A DNA stretch of 64,000 bases from JACCTU01 sp963769665 (GTDB lineage: Bacteria > Actinomycetota > Thermoleophilia > Gaiellales > Gaiellaceae): contig CAVYMQ010000003.1 of NCBI GenBank assembly GCA_963769665.1, positions 1,426,001-1,490,000 on the forward strand, given 5' to 3'. Shown here piece after piece: positions 50,159-59,133 of the stretch. Position 1 is the stretch's first letter. Each line of letters opens with the position of its first letter. A program made the translations under genes and the position numbers. Below the pieces are notes generated by a model. The model had not been told where the DNA came from. It did no database searches and was given only the letters and a program-made list of their open reading frames with translations.

Positions 50159-51857
50159 CTCGCTCGCGGCGGGCGCCGCGCTGGCGATCGTCGTCGGCGC
50201 AGCTCTCGTCGGCCTGTTCCGCGGCGGCGACGGTGTCGAGTCCGCGTTGGGTGCGCCTCGCCAGGGCGACGCCGGCGTCACGCTTGCCTTTCGGGACGTC
50301 GCCGCCGAGCGGGGAATCGCGTTTCGTCACGCGGCGTTTCGGTTCGGCGTGTCCGCCGATCCAGCCGCGATGGTCGGCGGCGGCGTCTGCTGGCTCGACG
50401 CCGACGGCGACGGCTGGCTCGACCTCTTCGTCGTGAACGGTTTTGCGCAGCAGGACCGCGGCGCGTGGCTGATGCGCGGTGGTCTGCCGACCTCGCGGCT
50501 CTTCCACAACGAGCAGGGGCGGTTCACCGACGTCACGCGCGAGAGCGGCGCGGGTCTCGCCGTGCGCGGCCAGGGTTGCGTCGCAGCCGACCTCGACCGA
50601 GACGGGGACACCGATCTGTTCGTCACGACGGCGGAGCGCAACGTCCTGCTTTGGAACGACGGCGACGGGACGTTCAGCGACGGCGGCGAGTCCGCCGGCG
50701 TCGACGCCTTCGGCTGGTACGCGGGAGCAGCCGCGGGCGACATCGACGGCGACGGCTGGCCCGACCTCGTCGTGGCGGGCTACACCGACCTGAACAAGCC
50801 GGTCGCGAGCGCGACGCTCGGCTTTCCGAACACCTACGAGGGCCGCAGAGACCTGCTCTACCTGAGCAACGGACGGTCCGATGGCCGCGTGACGTTCAGA
50901 GAAGTCGGTGTCGAGGCGGGGCTCGAGGTCGCCCGGTTCGAGTACGGGCTCGGCATCGTCACGTCCGACCTCGACCGCGACGGCGACCTCGACGTCTACC
51001 TGGCGAACGACACGAACCCGAACCGGCTCTACGAGAACGTTCCGTGGCCCGGCGGCGCTGATGCGGATCCGGCCGGGATCGGCTTTCGCTTCGAGGAGCG
51101 GGCGGCGTCGGCGGGTGTCGCGGACCCGCTCAGCGGGATGGGGATCGCCGTCGCCGACTACGACGGGGACGGGCGCGGCGACCTCTTCGTCACGAACGCG
51201 AGACGACAACCCCACGCCGTCTACCGGAGCCTGCCTCCGGACGCCGCGGAGCCGTCCTTCAGCGACGTCCGCGACGAGCTGGGGCCCCGCTTCGTCGGGT
51301 CGACTGGGTGGGGTGTGACGTGGGCGGACTTCGACCTCGACACCGACCTCGACCTGTTCGTCGCCAACGGCGGCATCCCCGTGACGAACCTCGCCGCGGA
51401 CGCAGACCATGCGCAGCTCTTCGAGAACCTCGGCGGCGGCCGCTATCGCGAAGCCTCGCGCGCCGGTGGATTGCTCGATGTCGCCCCGACCGTCGGACGC
51501 GGGAGCGCAGCGGCCGACTTCGACAACGACGGCGACCTCGACGTCGCGATCGTCTCGCTCGGCGGAGCGCTGCAGCTGCTCGAGAACACGGGCACGACTG
51601 ACAACTGGCTCGAGGTGGAGCTCGACGGCCTTCAGTCGGGCGCGGAGCTGACGGTGGTGCTGCCGAGCGGGCTCACACTGCGACGCCAGGCAAACGCCGG
51701 CGGCAGCTTTCTCTCGTCCGAGGATCCCCGCGTGCACTTTGGCCTCGGGCCCGCCGCGCAGGTTCGGCGCCTCGTCGTGCGCTGGCCGGGTGGTGCCGAG
51801 ACGCAGTTGACCGACGTCGAGGTCAACCGCCGGCTCGTGCTGGAGGCGCCGCAGTGA
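50148..51857 (+). CDS. FG-GAP/VCBS repeat protein with ASPIC-UnbV-type end
   Basis: This 569-residue exported protein has a signal anchor (about residues 5-25) and then many FG-GAP-type Asp-rich motifs, for example DADGDGWLDLFVV, DLDRDGDTDLFV, DIDGDGWPDLVV and DYDGDGRGDLFV. These are spaced as calcium-binding blades of a seven-bladed propeller. The end carries the ASPIC/UnbV-like SGLTLRRQANAGGSFLSSEDP. It is probably a surface adhesion or catalytic scaffold; function is unknown. The GTG start at 50148 overlaps the permease by 11 bases. Confidence 0.85.
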   Translation: MRHSSLAAGAALAIVVGAALVGLFRGGDGVESALGAPRQGDAGVTLAFRDVAAERGIAFRHAAFRFGVSADPAAMVGGGVCWLDADGDGWLDLFVVNGFAQQDRGAWLMRGGLPTSRLFHNEQGRFTDVTRESGAGLAVRGQGCVAADLDRDGDTDLFVTTAERNVLLWNDGDGTFSDGGESAGVDAFGWYAGAAAGDIDGDGWPDLVVAGYTDLNKPVASATLGFPNTYEGRRDLLYLSNGRSDGRVTFREVGVEAGLEVARFEYGLGIVTSDLDRDGDLDVYLANDTNPNRLYENVPWPGGADADPAGIGFRFEERAASAGVADPLSGMGIAVADYDGDGRGDLFVTNARRQPHAVYRSLPPDAAEPSFSDVRDELGPRFVGSTGWGVTWADFDLDTDLDLFVANGGIPVTNLAADADHAQLFENLGGGRYREASRAGGLLDVAPTVGRGSAAADFDNDGDLDVAIVSLGGALQLLENTGTTDNWLEVELDGLQSGAELTVVLPSGLTLRRQANAGGSFLSSEDPRVHFGLGPAAQVRRLVVRWPGGAETQLTDVEVNRRLVLEAPQ

Positions 51858-53653
51858 TACGCGGCCTGTTCGCCGTCGTCGCGGCGGTCGCCGCCTTGAC
51901 CGGCTGTTCCTTCGGCGGGAGCGACGACTCGTACGTGGTCGACGGCTGTCGGCGCGCGCCGCTCGAGGGACGCTCGGTTGCCCGCATCTGGGACGAGCAG
52001 ATCCTCGACGCGATCCGGCGCGACGTCCCGGCGCCTACGGTGCACGCACGCAACCTGTTCCACGTCTCGGCGGCGATGTGGGACGCGTGGGCGGCCTACG
52101 ACCCCGTGGCCGACGGCTACTTCGTGCGAGAGAAGCACGAGGCGAACGACGTCCGCGCCGCGCGCGAGACGGCGATCAGCTACGCGGCGTACCGGATCCT
52201 GCTGCACCGGTACTCACTGGCGGCCGGGCTCGAGCAGACCTTTGCGGAGCTCGCCGCCATGATGGAGCAGCTCTGCTACCGGATCGACTACGCGAGCACC
52301 GACGGAAGCTCGCCGGCCGCGCTCGGAAACCGCATCGCCGCGGCGGTGATCGCGTACGGCCGCACGGACGGCTCGAACGAGCAGCGGCGCTACGCCGATC
52401 CGGACTACCGGCCGGCAAACGGGCCGCTCGTCGTCAAGGGCGGTGGTATCGAGATGCGTGATCCGAGCCGCTGGCAACCCCTTGCGCTCGACCAGTTCGT
52501 GGCGCAGAACGGGCTGCCCGTCCCAGGGAAGGTGCAACGGTTCATCGGCTCGGCCTGGGGTCAGGTTCACGGCTTCGCGCTGCCTCGAGCGCGCGATTGG
52601 ATGCCGATCGACCCGGGCGCTGCACCGCAGTACGGAGACCCGTCGTTCGCCGCGTCCGCGGTCGAGGTCCTGCGCTACAGCAGCTTCCTCGACGGAGGCG
52701 ACGGCGCGACGATCGACATCAGCCCTGCAGCGCGCGGCGGGAACACCCTCGGCACGAACGACGGCGCGGGCTACGCGTCGAACCCGGTGACCGGCAAGCC
52801 GTACGCGCCGGAGCCAGTCGCGCGCGGCGACTTCGCCCGGGCGTTGACCGAGTTCTGGGCCGACGGGCCGAGCTCCGAGACGCCGCCCGGCCACTGGAAC
52901 ACGCTCGCGAACGAGGTCTCGGACTCGCCCGAGGTCACGCGGCAGATCGGCGGCAAGGGCCGTCGGCTCGACCGGCTCGAGTGGGACGTGAAGCTCTACT
53001 TCGCGCTCAACGGCGCGGTGCACGACGCCGCCGTCGCCGCCTGGGGAACGAAGCGCCACTACGACTCGGCGAGGCCGATCTCGATGATCCGCTACCTGGC
53101 GAGCCGGGGCGAGCTGCCGCTCGTTCCCGGCCTCGTCGAGGTGGTGACGCCCGAGTCGAGCCGGCCGGGAGCCCGTCACGCGCACCTGCGCGCGCACCTG
53201 GGAGATGTCGCGGTCCGCGCCTGGCGTGGCAATCCTCCGGTGCCCAGCGAGGCGTCCGGTGTCGGTTGGATTCGCGCAGCGGACTGGGTGCCGTACCAGC
53301 TGCCGACCTTCGTCAGCCCCGCGTTCGCGGGCTACGTGTCCGGTCACAGCACGTTCAGCCGTGCGGCGGCGGAGGTGATGACGTCGTTCACGGGCAGCCC
53401 GAGCTTTCCCGGTGGGCTGCTCGAGTGGACGGTGAAGCGAGGATCGCTCAAGAACGAGGCCGGCCCGACGCGCGACGTGACGCTCGAGTGGGCGACGTAT
53501 TACGACGCCGCGGACGACGCCGGCATCTCACGACTGATCGGTGGGATCCACATCCCGGAGGACGACTTCGGCGGCCGCAAGCTCGGGTCGACGTGCGGCC
53601 AAGACGCCTGGGAGCTCGCGCAGAGGTACTTCCGGGGATCAGCGCGCGCGTGA
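51854..53653 (+). CDS. Vanadium-dependent haloperoxidase-like (PAP2-fold) lipoprotein
   Basis: This 599-residue lipoprotein has lipobox LTGC at residues 15-18. The PAP2/VHPO active-site parts are visible: KRHYDSARPIS near residue 395, GYVSGHSTFSRAAAEVM near residue 495, and IGGIHIPEDDFGGRKLG near residue 570. The Lys, Arg and His residues match vanadate or phosphate binding. It may be a haloperoxidase or an exported phosphatase. It overlaps the FG-GAP gene by four bases, a pairing also seen in other bacteria. Confidence 0.85.
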   Translation: MIRGLFAVVAAVAALTGCSFGGSDDSYVVDGCRRAPLEGRSVARIWDEQILDAIRRDVPAPTVHARNLFHVSAAMWDAWAAYDPVADGYFVREKHEANDVRAARETAISYAAYRILLHRYSLAAGLEQTFAELAAMMEQLCYRIDYASTDGSSPAALGNRIAAAVIAYGRTDGSNEQRRYADPDYRPANGPLVVKGGGIEMRDPSRWQPLALDQFVAQNGLPVPGKVQRFIGSAWGQVHGFALPRARDWMPIDPGAAPQYGDPSFAASAVEVLRYSSFLDGGDGATIDISPAARGGNTLGTNDGAGYASNPVTGKPYAPEPVARGDFARALTEFWADGPSSETPPGHWNTLANEVSDSPEVTRQIGGKGRRLDRLEWDVKLYFALNGAVHDAAVAAWGTKRHYDSARPISMIRYLASRGELPLVPGLVEVVTPESSRPGARHAHLRAHLGDVAVRAWRGNPPVPSEASGVGWIRAADWVPYQLPTFVSPAFAGYVSGHSTFSRAAAEVMTSFTGSPSFPGGLLEWTVKRGSLKNEAGPTRDVTLEWATYYDAADDAGISRLIGGIHIPEDDFGGRKLGSTCGQDAWELAQRYFRGSARA

Positions 53654-54738
53654 GCGACCGGATCGGTGTCGGGCTGCTCGGCTACGCGTTCATGGGGAAG
53701 GCGCACTCGCGCGCGTTCCACGAGCTGAGGCGCCTCGACCCGCCCATCGTTCCGGAGCTCGTCTCGATCGCCGGCCGGGACGCGAAGCAGGTCGAAGCTG
53801 CGCGTGCGCGCTACGGGTGGGCCGAAGCGGTGAGCGACTGGCGCGAGCAGGTGGCGGACGAACGGATCGGGCTCTTCGACAACGGCGGCCCCAACGCCTT
53901 GCACGCGGAGCCGACAATCGCGGCCGCCCGAGCCGGCAAGCACGTCCTCTGCGAGAAGCCGCTCGGGCGTGACGCAACGGAGGCGCATGCTATCTGGGCT
54001 GCGGCGGAGGAGGCGGGCGTCGTGCACATGTGCGGCTTCAACTACCGCTTCGTGCCGGCGGTCCGGCTCGCGCGCCAACTACTCGAGGCGGGCGAGCTCG
54101 GCGAGGTCTTCCACTTCCGCGCGCGTTATCTCCAGTCGTGGGGGATCGACGCCGAGCCGAGCTGGCGCTTCGAGAAGGAGGCGGCCGGCTCGGGCGCGCT
54201 CGGCGACCTCGGTGCGCACGTCATCGACCTGGCGCGCTACCTCGTCGGCGAGCCGGTCGCGGTGACGTCCGTCGTTCGAACCTTCGTCGACGGCCACGAG
54301 GTGGACGATGCGTTCGCGGCGACGGTCGAGTTCGAGAACGGAGCGATCGGGACGATCGAAGCCTCGCGGCTCGCACGCGGGCGCATCAACCAGAACACGT
54401 TCGAGGTCAACGGCTCGCGTGGCTCCGTCTCGTTCGACGTCGAGCGGCTGAACGAGCTCGAGGTCGCCGACGAGAAGTCGTTCCGTCGCGTCCTCGTCAC
54501 CGAGCCCGAGCATCCCTTCATGTCGTTCTGGTGGCCGCCCGGGCACATCGTCGGCTGGGGCGACACGTTCACGCACGAGCTGCACCACCTGCTCACGGCG
54601 ATCGCCGGCGAAGTGACCGTCGCTCCGCACGGGGCGACGTTCGAGGACGGCTACCGGTGCGCAGAGGTCTGCGACGCGATCCTGCGTGCAGCGGAGAGCG
54701 GCCGCCGCGAGACCATCTCCTACCGCGAGCGCGCGTGA
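53650..54738 (+). CDS. Gfo/Idh/MocA-family sugar oxidoreductase
   Basis: This 362-residue NAD(P)-dependent enzyme has the Rossmann start GVGLLGYAFMGKAHSRAF, CEKPLGRDATEAHA with the conserved EKP, GFNYRFVPAVRLARQLLEAG, and the C-terminal barrel with GALGDLGAHVIDLARYLVG holding the catalytic D-x-x-x-H. It probably oxidises the sugar or inositol imported by the ABC system. It overlaps the haloperoxidase-like gene by four bases. Confidence 0.92.
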   Translation: MSDRIGVGLLGYAFMGKAHSRAFHELRRLDPPIVPELVSIAGRDAKQVEAARARYGWAEAVSDWREQVADERIGLFDNGGPNALHAEPTIAAARAGKHVLCEKPLGRDATEAHAIWAAAEEAGVVHMCGFNYRFVPAVRLARQLLEAGELGEVFHFRARYLQSWGIDAEPSWRFEKEAAGSGALGDLGAHVIDLARYLVGEPVAVTSVVRTFVDGHEVDDAFAATVEFENGAIGTIEASRLARGRINQNTFEVNGSRGSVSFDVERLNELEVADEKSFRRVLVTEPEHPFMSFWWPPGHIVGWGDTFTHELHHLLTAIAGEVTVAPHGATFEDGYRCAEVCDAILRAAESGRRETISYRERA

Positions 54739-55733
54739 AGACGAGCCTCGGGATCTGGGCATTCGGCGCGATGGCGACGCGGTTCGTCCCGGTGGGATAC
54801 AAGCCGGAACTCGCCGAGCGAACGACGGCCGAGCGCGTGCGCGGTGCGGTCGAGGCGCTCGGAGACCTGATCGACGGCTACGAGTTCCACTACCCGCAGG
54901 AGCTGTCGCCGGAGAACCTCGAAGCTGTCCGGAGCGCGCTCGGCGGCCACGATGTCTACTGCCTCGCGAGCGGCCTGCACCTCGATCCGATCTTCGGCAA
55001 GGGCGGGTTCGTCTCGCCGGACGAACGCGTGCGCAGCGAGGCGGTGCGGCGCACGCTCGAGGCGATCGACTTCGCCGGCGAACTCGGTGCGCACTTCATC
55101 ATCTGGCCGGGGATCGAGGGCTACAACTACCCGTTCCAGACTCCGTACAAGGAATCGTGGGCCTGGTTCGTCGAGGGCATCGGGGAGGCTGCGCAGCGCG
55201 CACGGGAGCGCGGCGTGACGATCTTTCTCGAGCACAAGAACTCGGAGCCCGCGATGAACATCCTGATGCGGAACGTCGGGATGACACTGCACGTGATCCA
55301 CAAGCTGCGCGCGCAGGGTTTCGACAACGTCAAGGTCAACATGGACTGGCAGCACCTGATCATGAACGGCGAGAACCTCGCGGAGTACGCGGCGATGCTC
55401 GCAGCGGAAGGGCTGCTCGGGCATCACCACGCGAACTCGGGGTGGGGGACCTTCGACGACGACAACATGGTCGGTGCGCTGCGCTTCATGGAGACGCTCG
55501 AGCTCGCGGTTGAGCTGCGCCGCTGCAACTACGGATCGGACGGGGAGCGCCTCGGCTTCGACCTGTACCCGTACACCGAGGACACCGCGGAAGCCGTGCG
55601 GCGCAGCGTGCTGCAGTGGCGCTTCATCTGGGAGGTCGCCGGTCGGATCGACGACGCGGCGCTCCGAGAGGCGCAGTCGCAGAAGGATGCGGTGCGCGCG
55701 TACGAGCTCGTCTACGCGGCGCTCGGGGCATGA
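54735..55733 (+). CDS. Xylose-isomerase-like TIM-barrel sugar epimerase/isomerase
   Basis: This 332-residue protein matches the AP-endonuclease-2/xylose-isomerase-like fold. It has YEFHYPQELSPENLEAV, FIIWPGIEGYNYPFQ, the metal residues in IFLEHKNSEPAMN (Glu), KVNMDWQHLIM (Asp) and GHHHANSGWGTFDDDN (His and Asp), and ELRRCNYGSDGERLGFDLYP near the end. It is likely an aldose-ketose isomerase or sugar dehydratase acting before the xylulokinase. It is coupled by a GTGA overlap. Confidence 0.88.
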   Translation: MKTSLGIWAFGAMATRFVPVGYKPELAERTTAERVRGAVEALGDLIDGYEFHYPQELSPENLEAVRSALGGHDVYCLASGLHLDPIFGKGGFVSPDERVRSEAVRRTLEAIDFAGELGAHFIIWPGIEGYNYPFQTPYKESWAWFVEGIGEAAQRARERGVTIFLEHKNSEPAMNILMRNVGMTLHVIHKLRAQGFDNVKVNMDWQHLIMNGENLAEYAAMLAAEGLLGHHHANSGWGTFDDDNMVGALRFMETLELAVELRRCNYGSDGERLGFDLYPYTEDTAEAVRRSVLQWRFIWEVAGRIDDAALREAQSQKDAVRAYELVYAALGA

Positions 55734-56125
55734 CGCTCCAGCAGGCGCAGGCGATCGTGGACGCCGTCGTCGCGGATGCGCGCGGCCCGGTCTCCGTTTT
55801 CGTGGCGGACGACCACGGCGAGCTCGTTGCCGCAGCGACGATGGACGGCGCGGCGCCCGACACGCGGCTGAACGCCCAGCGCAAGGCGTACACCGCCGCG
55901 CGAAGCGACGCGCGCTCGACGGCGGAGCTTGCCGAGAAGGTGGGCGACAACCCGGCCGAGCTTGCGAGCTTCGATCCCGATTTCACGTTCTTCAAAGGCG
56001 GCGTCGCCGCCTTCGAGGGCGAGCTACGCGTCGGCGCGGTCGGCGTCAGCGGGCTTCCGGGGGACGAGGACGACGCGCTCGCGCGGAGTGCGCTCGCGGC
56101 GGCTGGCCTCTCCGCCCGTCAGTGA
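55730..56125 (+). CDS. GlcG/HbpS-family heme-binding-domain protein
   Basis: This 131-residue protein starts MTLQQAQAIVDAVVADARG and has PVSVFVADDHGELVAAATMDGA and LNAQRKAYTAARSDARSTAEL, the GlcG/HbpS fold. An end with GVAAFEGELRVGAVGVSGLPGDED is also typical. Family members bind heme or cobalamin or act as accessory proteins in glycolate and diol catabolism. Its place between isomerase and kinase is operonic, with ATGA and GTGA overlaps. Confidence 0.85.
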   Translation: MTLQQAQAIVDAVVADARGPVSVFVADDHGELVAAATMDGAAPDTRLNAQRKAYTAARSDARSTAELAEKVGDNPAELASFDPDFTFFKGGVAAFEGELRVGAVGVSGLPGDEDDALARSALAAAGLSARQ

Positions 56126-57531
56126 CCACCGAAAGTGGAGTCCTCGTTGGGCTCGACGTCGGCACGAGCGGCGTCAAGGCGCTGGCGATCTCACCGGACG
56201 GCCACGTCCTCGCCACGGCCGAGGAGGGGTACGAGCTGTCGCTGCCGCGGCCCGGCTGGGCCGAGCAGGACCCCGAGGACTGGTGGCGTGCAAGCGAACG
56301 TGCGCTCGCCGCATTGCCTCCCGCCGCGGCGATCGGACTGTCCGGGCAGATGCACGGGCTCGTCGCGCTCGATTCGAACGACCGCGTGCTTCGGCCCGCG
56401 ATCCTCTGGAACGACCAGCGCACCGCGGTCGAGCGCGCCGAGATCGAAGAGCGGATCGGGCTCGATCGGCTGATCGCGCTCACCGGCAATCGCGCGCTGC
56501 CCGGTTTCACGGCGCCGAAGCTGCTGTGGCTGCGCCGGCACGAGCCGGACGTCTACGCGCGGATCGCGCACGTCCTGCTGCCCAAGGACTACATCCGTCT
56601 TCGCCTGATCGGCGAGCGCGCAACCGACGTGGCCGACGCGTCGGGCACGCTGCTCTTCGACGTCGCGCGCAGGCGTTGGTCGGACGACGTGCTGGAGGCC
56701 CTCGAACTGCCGCGCGCGTGGCTTCCGGAGGTGTTCGAGTCAACCGACGTGCCCGGTGCGCCGGGCGCTGGCGACCAGGCTGCCGGCGCGCTCGGGGTCG
56801 GCATCGACACACCAGGGCCCGTCTCCGTCGTCCTCGGCACCTCGGGCGTCGTCTTTGCTGTGCTGCCGTCGTTCGCCGCCGACCCGCAGGCACGGGTCCA
56901 CGCGTTCTGCCACGCCGTGCCCGGCGCCTGGCACGCGATGGGCGTCATGCTCAACGCGGCGGGCGCGCTTCGCTGGCTTCGCGAGTCCGTCGTGCGGCAG
57001 CCCTACGAGGAGCTCCTCGAGGAGGCCGAGCGCTGGGAGCCCGGCGTCGAGGGCCTCCGGTTCCAGCCGTACCTCGCCGGGGAGCGCACGCCACACGCCG
57101 ACCCCGCCGCCCGCGCGGCGTTCGTCGGCCTGTCGCTCCGGCACGACGCCGGGGCGATGACGCGCGCGGTGCTCGAAGGCGTCGCCTACGGGCTGCGCGA
57201 TTGCTTCGAGCTGCTGCGAGAGCTCGGCGTCGAGTCCGCCGCCGGTCGTGTCTCGGGCGGCGGCGCGCGCAGCGAGCTGTGGTTGCGCATCGTGGCCTCG
57301 GTGCTCGGCATCCCGCTGGAGCGCACGGTCGTCGAGGAGGGCGCAGCGTTCGGCGCTGCTCTGCTCGCCGGCGTTCGCGCAGGCGTCTACGCAGACGTGC
57401 ACGAGGCGATCGAGCGGGCGGTCCACGTTCGCGACGTCGTCGAGCCCGATCCGAATTGGCGCGGGGCATACGACGAGGGATACGCGCGCTACCGCCGTCT
57501 TTACCCTGCGCTACGACCGTTGGAGGGCTAA
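56122..57531 (+). CDS. xylB: Xylulokinase-type FGGY carbohydrate kinase
   Basis: This 469-residue FGGY kinase has the ATP loop GLDVGTSGVKALAIS (residues 9-23), GLSGQMHGLVAL with the substrate-contact motif, DASGTLLFDVARRRWSDDV, and the C-terminal GGGARSELWLRIVASVLG. These match xylulokinase, which makes xylulose 5-phosphate for the pentose phosphate pathway. The exact sugar was not proven. It is the last gene of the operon, and its stop overlaps the convergent MBL-like gene by four bases. Confidence 0.9.
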   Translation: MTTESGVLVGLDVGTSGVKALAISPDGHVLATAEEGYELSLPRPGWAEQDPEDWWRASERALAALPPAAAIGLSGQMHGLVALDSNDRVLRPAILWNDQRTAVERAEIEERIGLDRLIALTGNRALPGFTAPKLLWLRRHEPDVYARIAHVLLPKDYIRLRLIGERATDVADASGTLLFDVARRRWSDDVLEALELPRAWLPEVFESTDVPGAPGAGDQAAGALGVGIDTPGPVSVVLGTSGVVFAVLPSFAADPQARVHAFCHAVPGAWHAMGVMLNAAGALRWLRESVVRQPYEELLEEAERWEPGVEGLRFQPYLAGERTPHADPAARAAFVGLSLRHDAGAMTRAVLEGVAYGLRDCFELLRELGVESAAGRVSGGGARSELWLRIVASVLGIPLERTVVEEGAAFGAALLAGVRAGVYADVHEAIERAVHVRDVVEPDPNWRGAYDEGYARYRRLYPALRPLEG

Positions 57532-58112
57532 GCGAGTACGCGCGCCAGCGCGGCCTTGCCTGCGCGCAGCACCGGCTCACCATGCGAGACGAGCACGCGC
57601 TGCACCGGTAGCGCGAGCAAGGGCTGGAGCGTCTCGCGCAGGTCGTCGTGAGTTCCCTTGCCGAGCCAGCGCTCCGGGCAGAAGCGCAGCGCGTCGCGCG
57701 TTGCGCGCGGCTTGGCGCCCGCGCCAAGCAGCACGTCGCCGACCGCGAGCGAGCGGTGCTTCGGCAGCCAGAAGACGACCTCGTTCACGCGCGCGGTCGC
57801 GAACGCCTCCAGACCGCCCGGAAGCTCGTCGCCGGGCTTGAACGCGTCGGTCACCTCGACGCCGCGGTTGCGGAGCGGCTGCGCGGAGCGCGTGTGCGCC
57901 CAGACGCGCTTCGGATGGAGTTCCGAGGTCGAGCGGCCGTGCCAGAAGACGGTCAGGAGCACGTGGTCGGGCTTGCGCAGGCCGCGCGGCGGGTCGATCG
58001 GGTCGATCAGCACGAGCCCGTCGTCCGTCTCGAGCGCGAGCGAACCGACCTGCTCCTCCCAGTGGTCGTGGTACGCCGTCCAGCGTCGAAGCCCGGGGGC
58101 GATCTCGACCAT
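57528..58112 (-). CDS. Metallo-beta-lactamase-like protein lacking the usual zinc motif
   Basis: This 194-residue protein follows the MBL strand pattern: SLALETDDGLVLIDPIDPP near residue 23, VLLTVFWHGRSTSELHPK where HxHxDH should be, and a late VLVSHGEPVL. Only isolated His residues remain, so hydrolase activity is doubtful. It may be a binding or regulatory relative. The ATG at 58110-58112 has TAGGCT eight bases upstream. Confidence 0.75.
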   Translation of the reverse strand: MVEIAPGLRRWTAYHDHWEEQVGSLALETDDGLVLIDPIDPPRGLRKPDHVLLTVFWHGRSTSELHPKRVWAHTRSAQPLRNRGVEVTDAFKPGDELPGGLEAFATARVNEVVFWLPKHRSLAVGDVLLGAGAKPRATRDALRFCPERWLGKGTHDDLRETLQPLLALPVQRVLVSHGEPVLRAGKAALARVLA

Positions 58113-58120
58113 CGGCGCGG

Positions 58121-58126
58121 AGCCTA
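58121..58126 (-). promoter_or_regulatory. -10 element for leaderless MBL-like gene
   Basis: Read on the minus strand, TAGGCT ends eight bases before the ATG at 58112. Confidence 0.5.
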
Positions 58127-58149
58127 CCCCCAATGTTGATGATGCGATC

Positions 58150-59133
58150 GTGCTCCGCCTCGCACTGCTCTCGACGGCCCAGACCAACGACGAGATCATC
58201 AACGGCGCCACCGAGTCCGAGCTCGTCGCGATCGTGGGTGCCGCAAGCCGCGACCCGGCGCGCGCGGAGGCGTACGCCGCCGAGCACGGTTTCGAGCGCT
58301 GGTGGGGAAGCTACGAGGAACTCCTCGCCGATCCCGACGTCGACGCTGTCTACATCGCGCTGCCGAACTCGCTGCACGTCGAGTGGTCGATCCGCGCGCT
58401 CGAAGCCGGAAAGCCCGTTCTCTGCGAGAAGCCGATGGGCCGCGACCCCGACGCGGTGGCGCGCGCGTTCGACGTTGCGGCGCGCACCGGCCTCGTGCTG
58501 ATGGAGGCGTTCATGTATCGCCACCATCCGCAGATCAAGCGAGCCCGCGAGCTGCTCGACGAGAGCGCCGTCGGCGAGCTGCGTCTCGTGCGCACGGCGT
58601 TTTGCTCGACCCTCGGACGGCCCGAGGACGTGCGCTGGGTCCCGAAGCTCGGCGGCGGCGCGCTGCTCGACGTCGGTTGCTACTGCGTCAGCGGCATGCG
58701 GCTCGTCGCGGGCGAGCCGGAGTCCGTGTTCGGCGAGCGGACGCTGACGCCGAGCGGCGTCGACGTTCGCTTCGCCGGGACGCTCCGCTTCCCCGGCGGA
58801 GTCCTCGGCCATTTCTCCTGCGGCATGGACACGGCGCCGAGCGAGGGTCTCGAAGCCGTCGGCTCCGCGGGGTCGCTGCTCGTCTCGCATCCCTTCACCG
58901 CCGACGTCGAGGCGGTAGAAGTCCGCAGGGGCACGACGTTCGACGAGACCGAGGTCGAGCGGATCGAGATCGAGCACGCCAACCGCTACCGCCTCCAGCT
59001 CGAGAACTTCGCGCGGGCCGTCGCCGGCGAGGAGCCGCCGCTGCTCGGCCGCGACGACGCGGTCGCCCAGGCGCGCGTGCTCGACGCGCTGCTTCGCTCA
59101 GCCGAGACCGGCGCTCCCGTTTCGCTTCAGTGA
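58150..59133 (+). CDS. Gfo/Idh/MocA-family oxidoreductase, second copy
   Basis: This 327-residue NAD(P)-dependent enzyme is short at its start, LRLALLSTAQTNDEIINGA in place of the usual glycine-rich loop. The conserved CEKPMGRDPDAVARAF, MYRHHPQIKRARELLDE and GGGALLDVGCYCVSGMRL with the catalytic D-x-x-x-Y/H are present. It is closest to glucose-fructose oxidoreductase or 1,5-anhydro-fructose reductase types, substrate unknown. The GTG at 58150 begins the Rossmann strand. It lies outside the sugar operon but may extend it functionally. Confidence 0.88.
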   Translation: MLRLALLSTAQTNDEIINGATESELVAIVGAASRDPARAEAYAAEHGFERWWGSYEELLADPDVDAVYIALPNSLHVEWSIRALEAGKPVLCEKPMGRDPDAVARAFDVAARTGLVLMEAFMYRHHPQIKRARELLDESAVGELRLVRTAFCSTLGRPEDVRWVPKLGGGALLDVGCYCVSGMRLVAGEPESVFGERTLTPSGVDVRFAGTLRFPGGVLGHFSCGMDTAPSEGLEAVGSAGSLLVSHPFTADVEAVEVRRGTTFDETEVERIEIEHANRYRLQLENFARAVAGEEPPLLGRDDAVAQARVLDALLRSAETGAPVSLQ

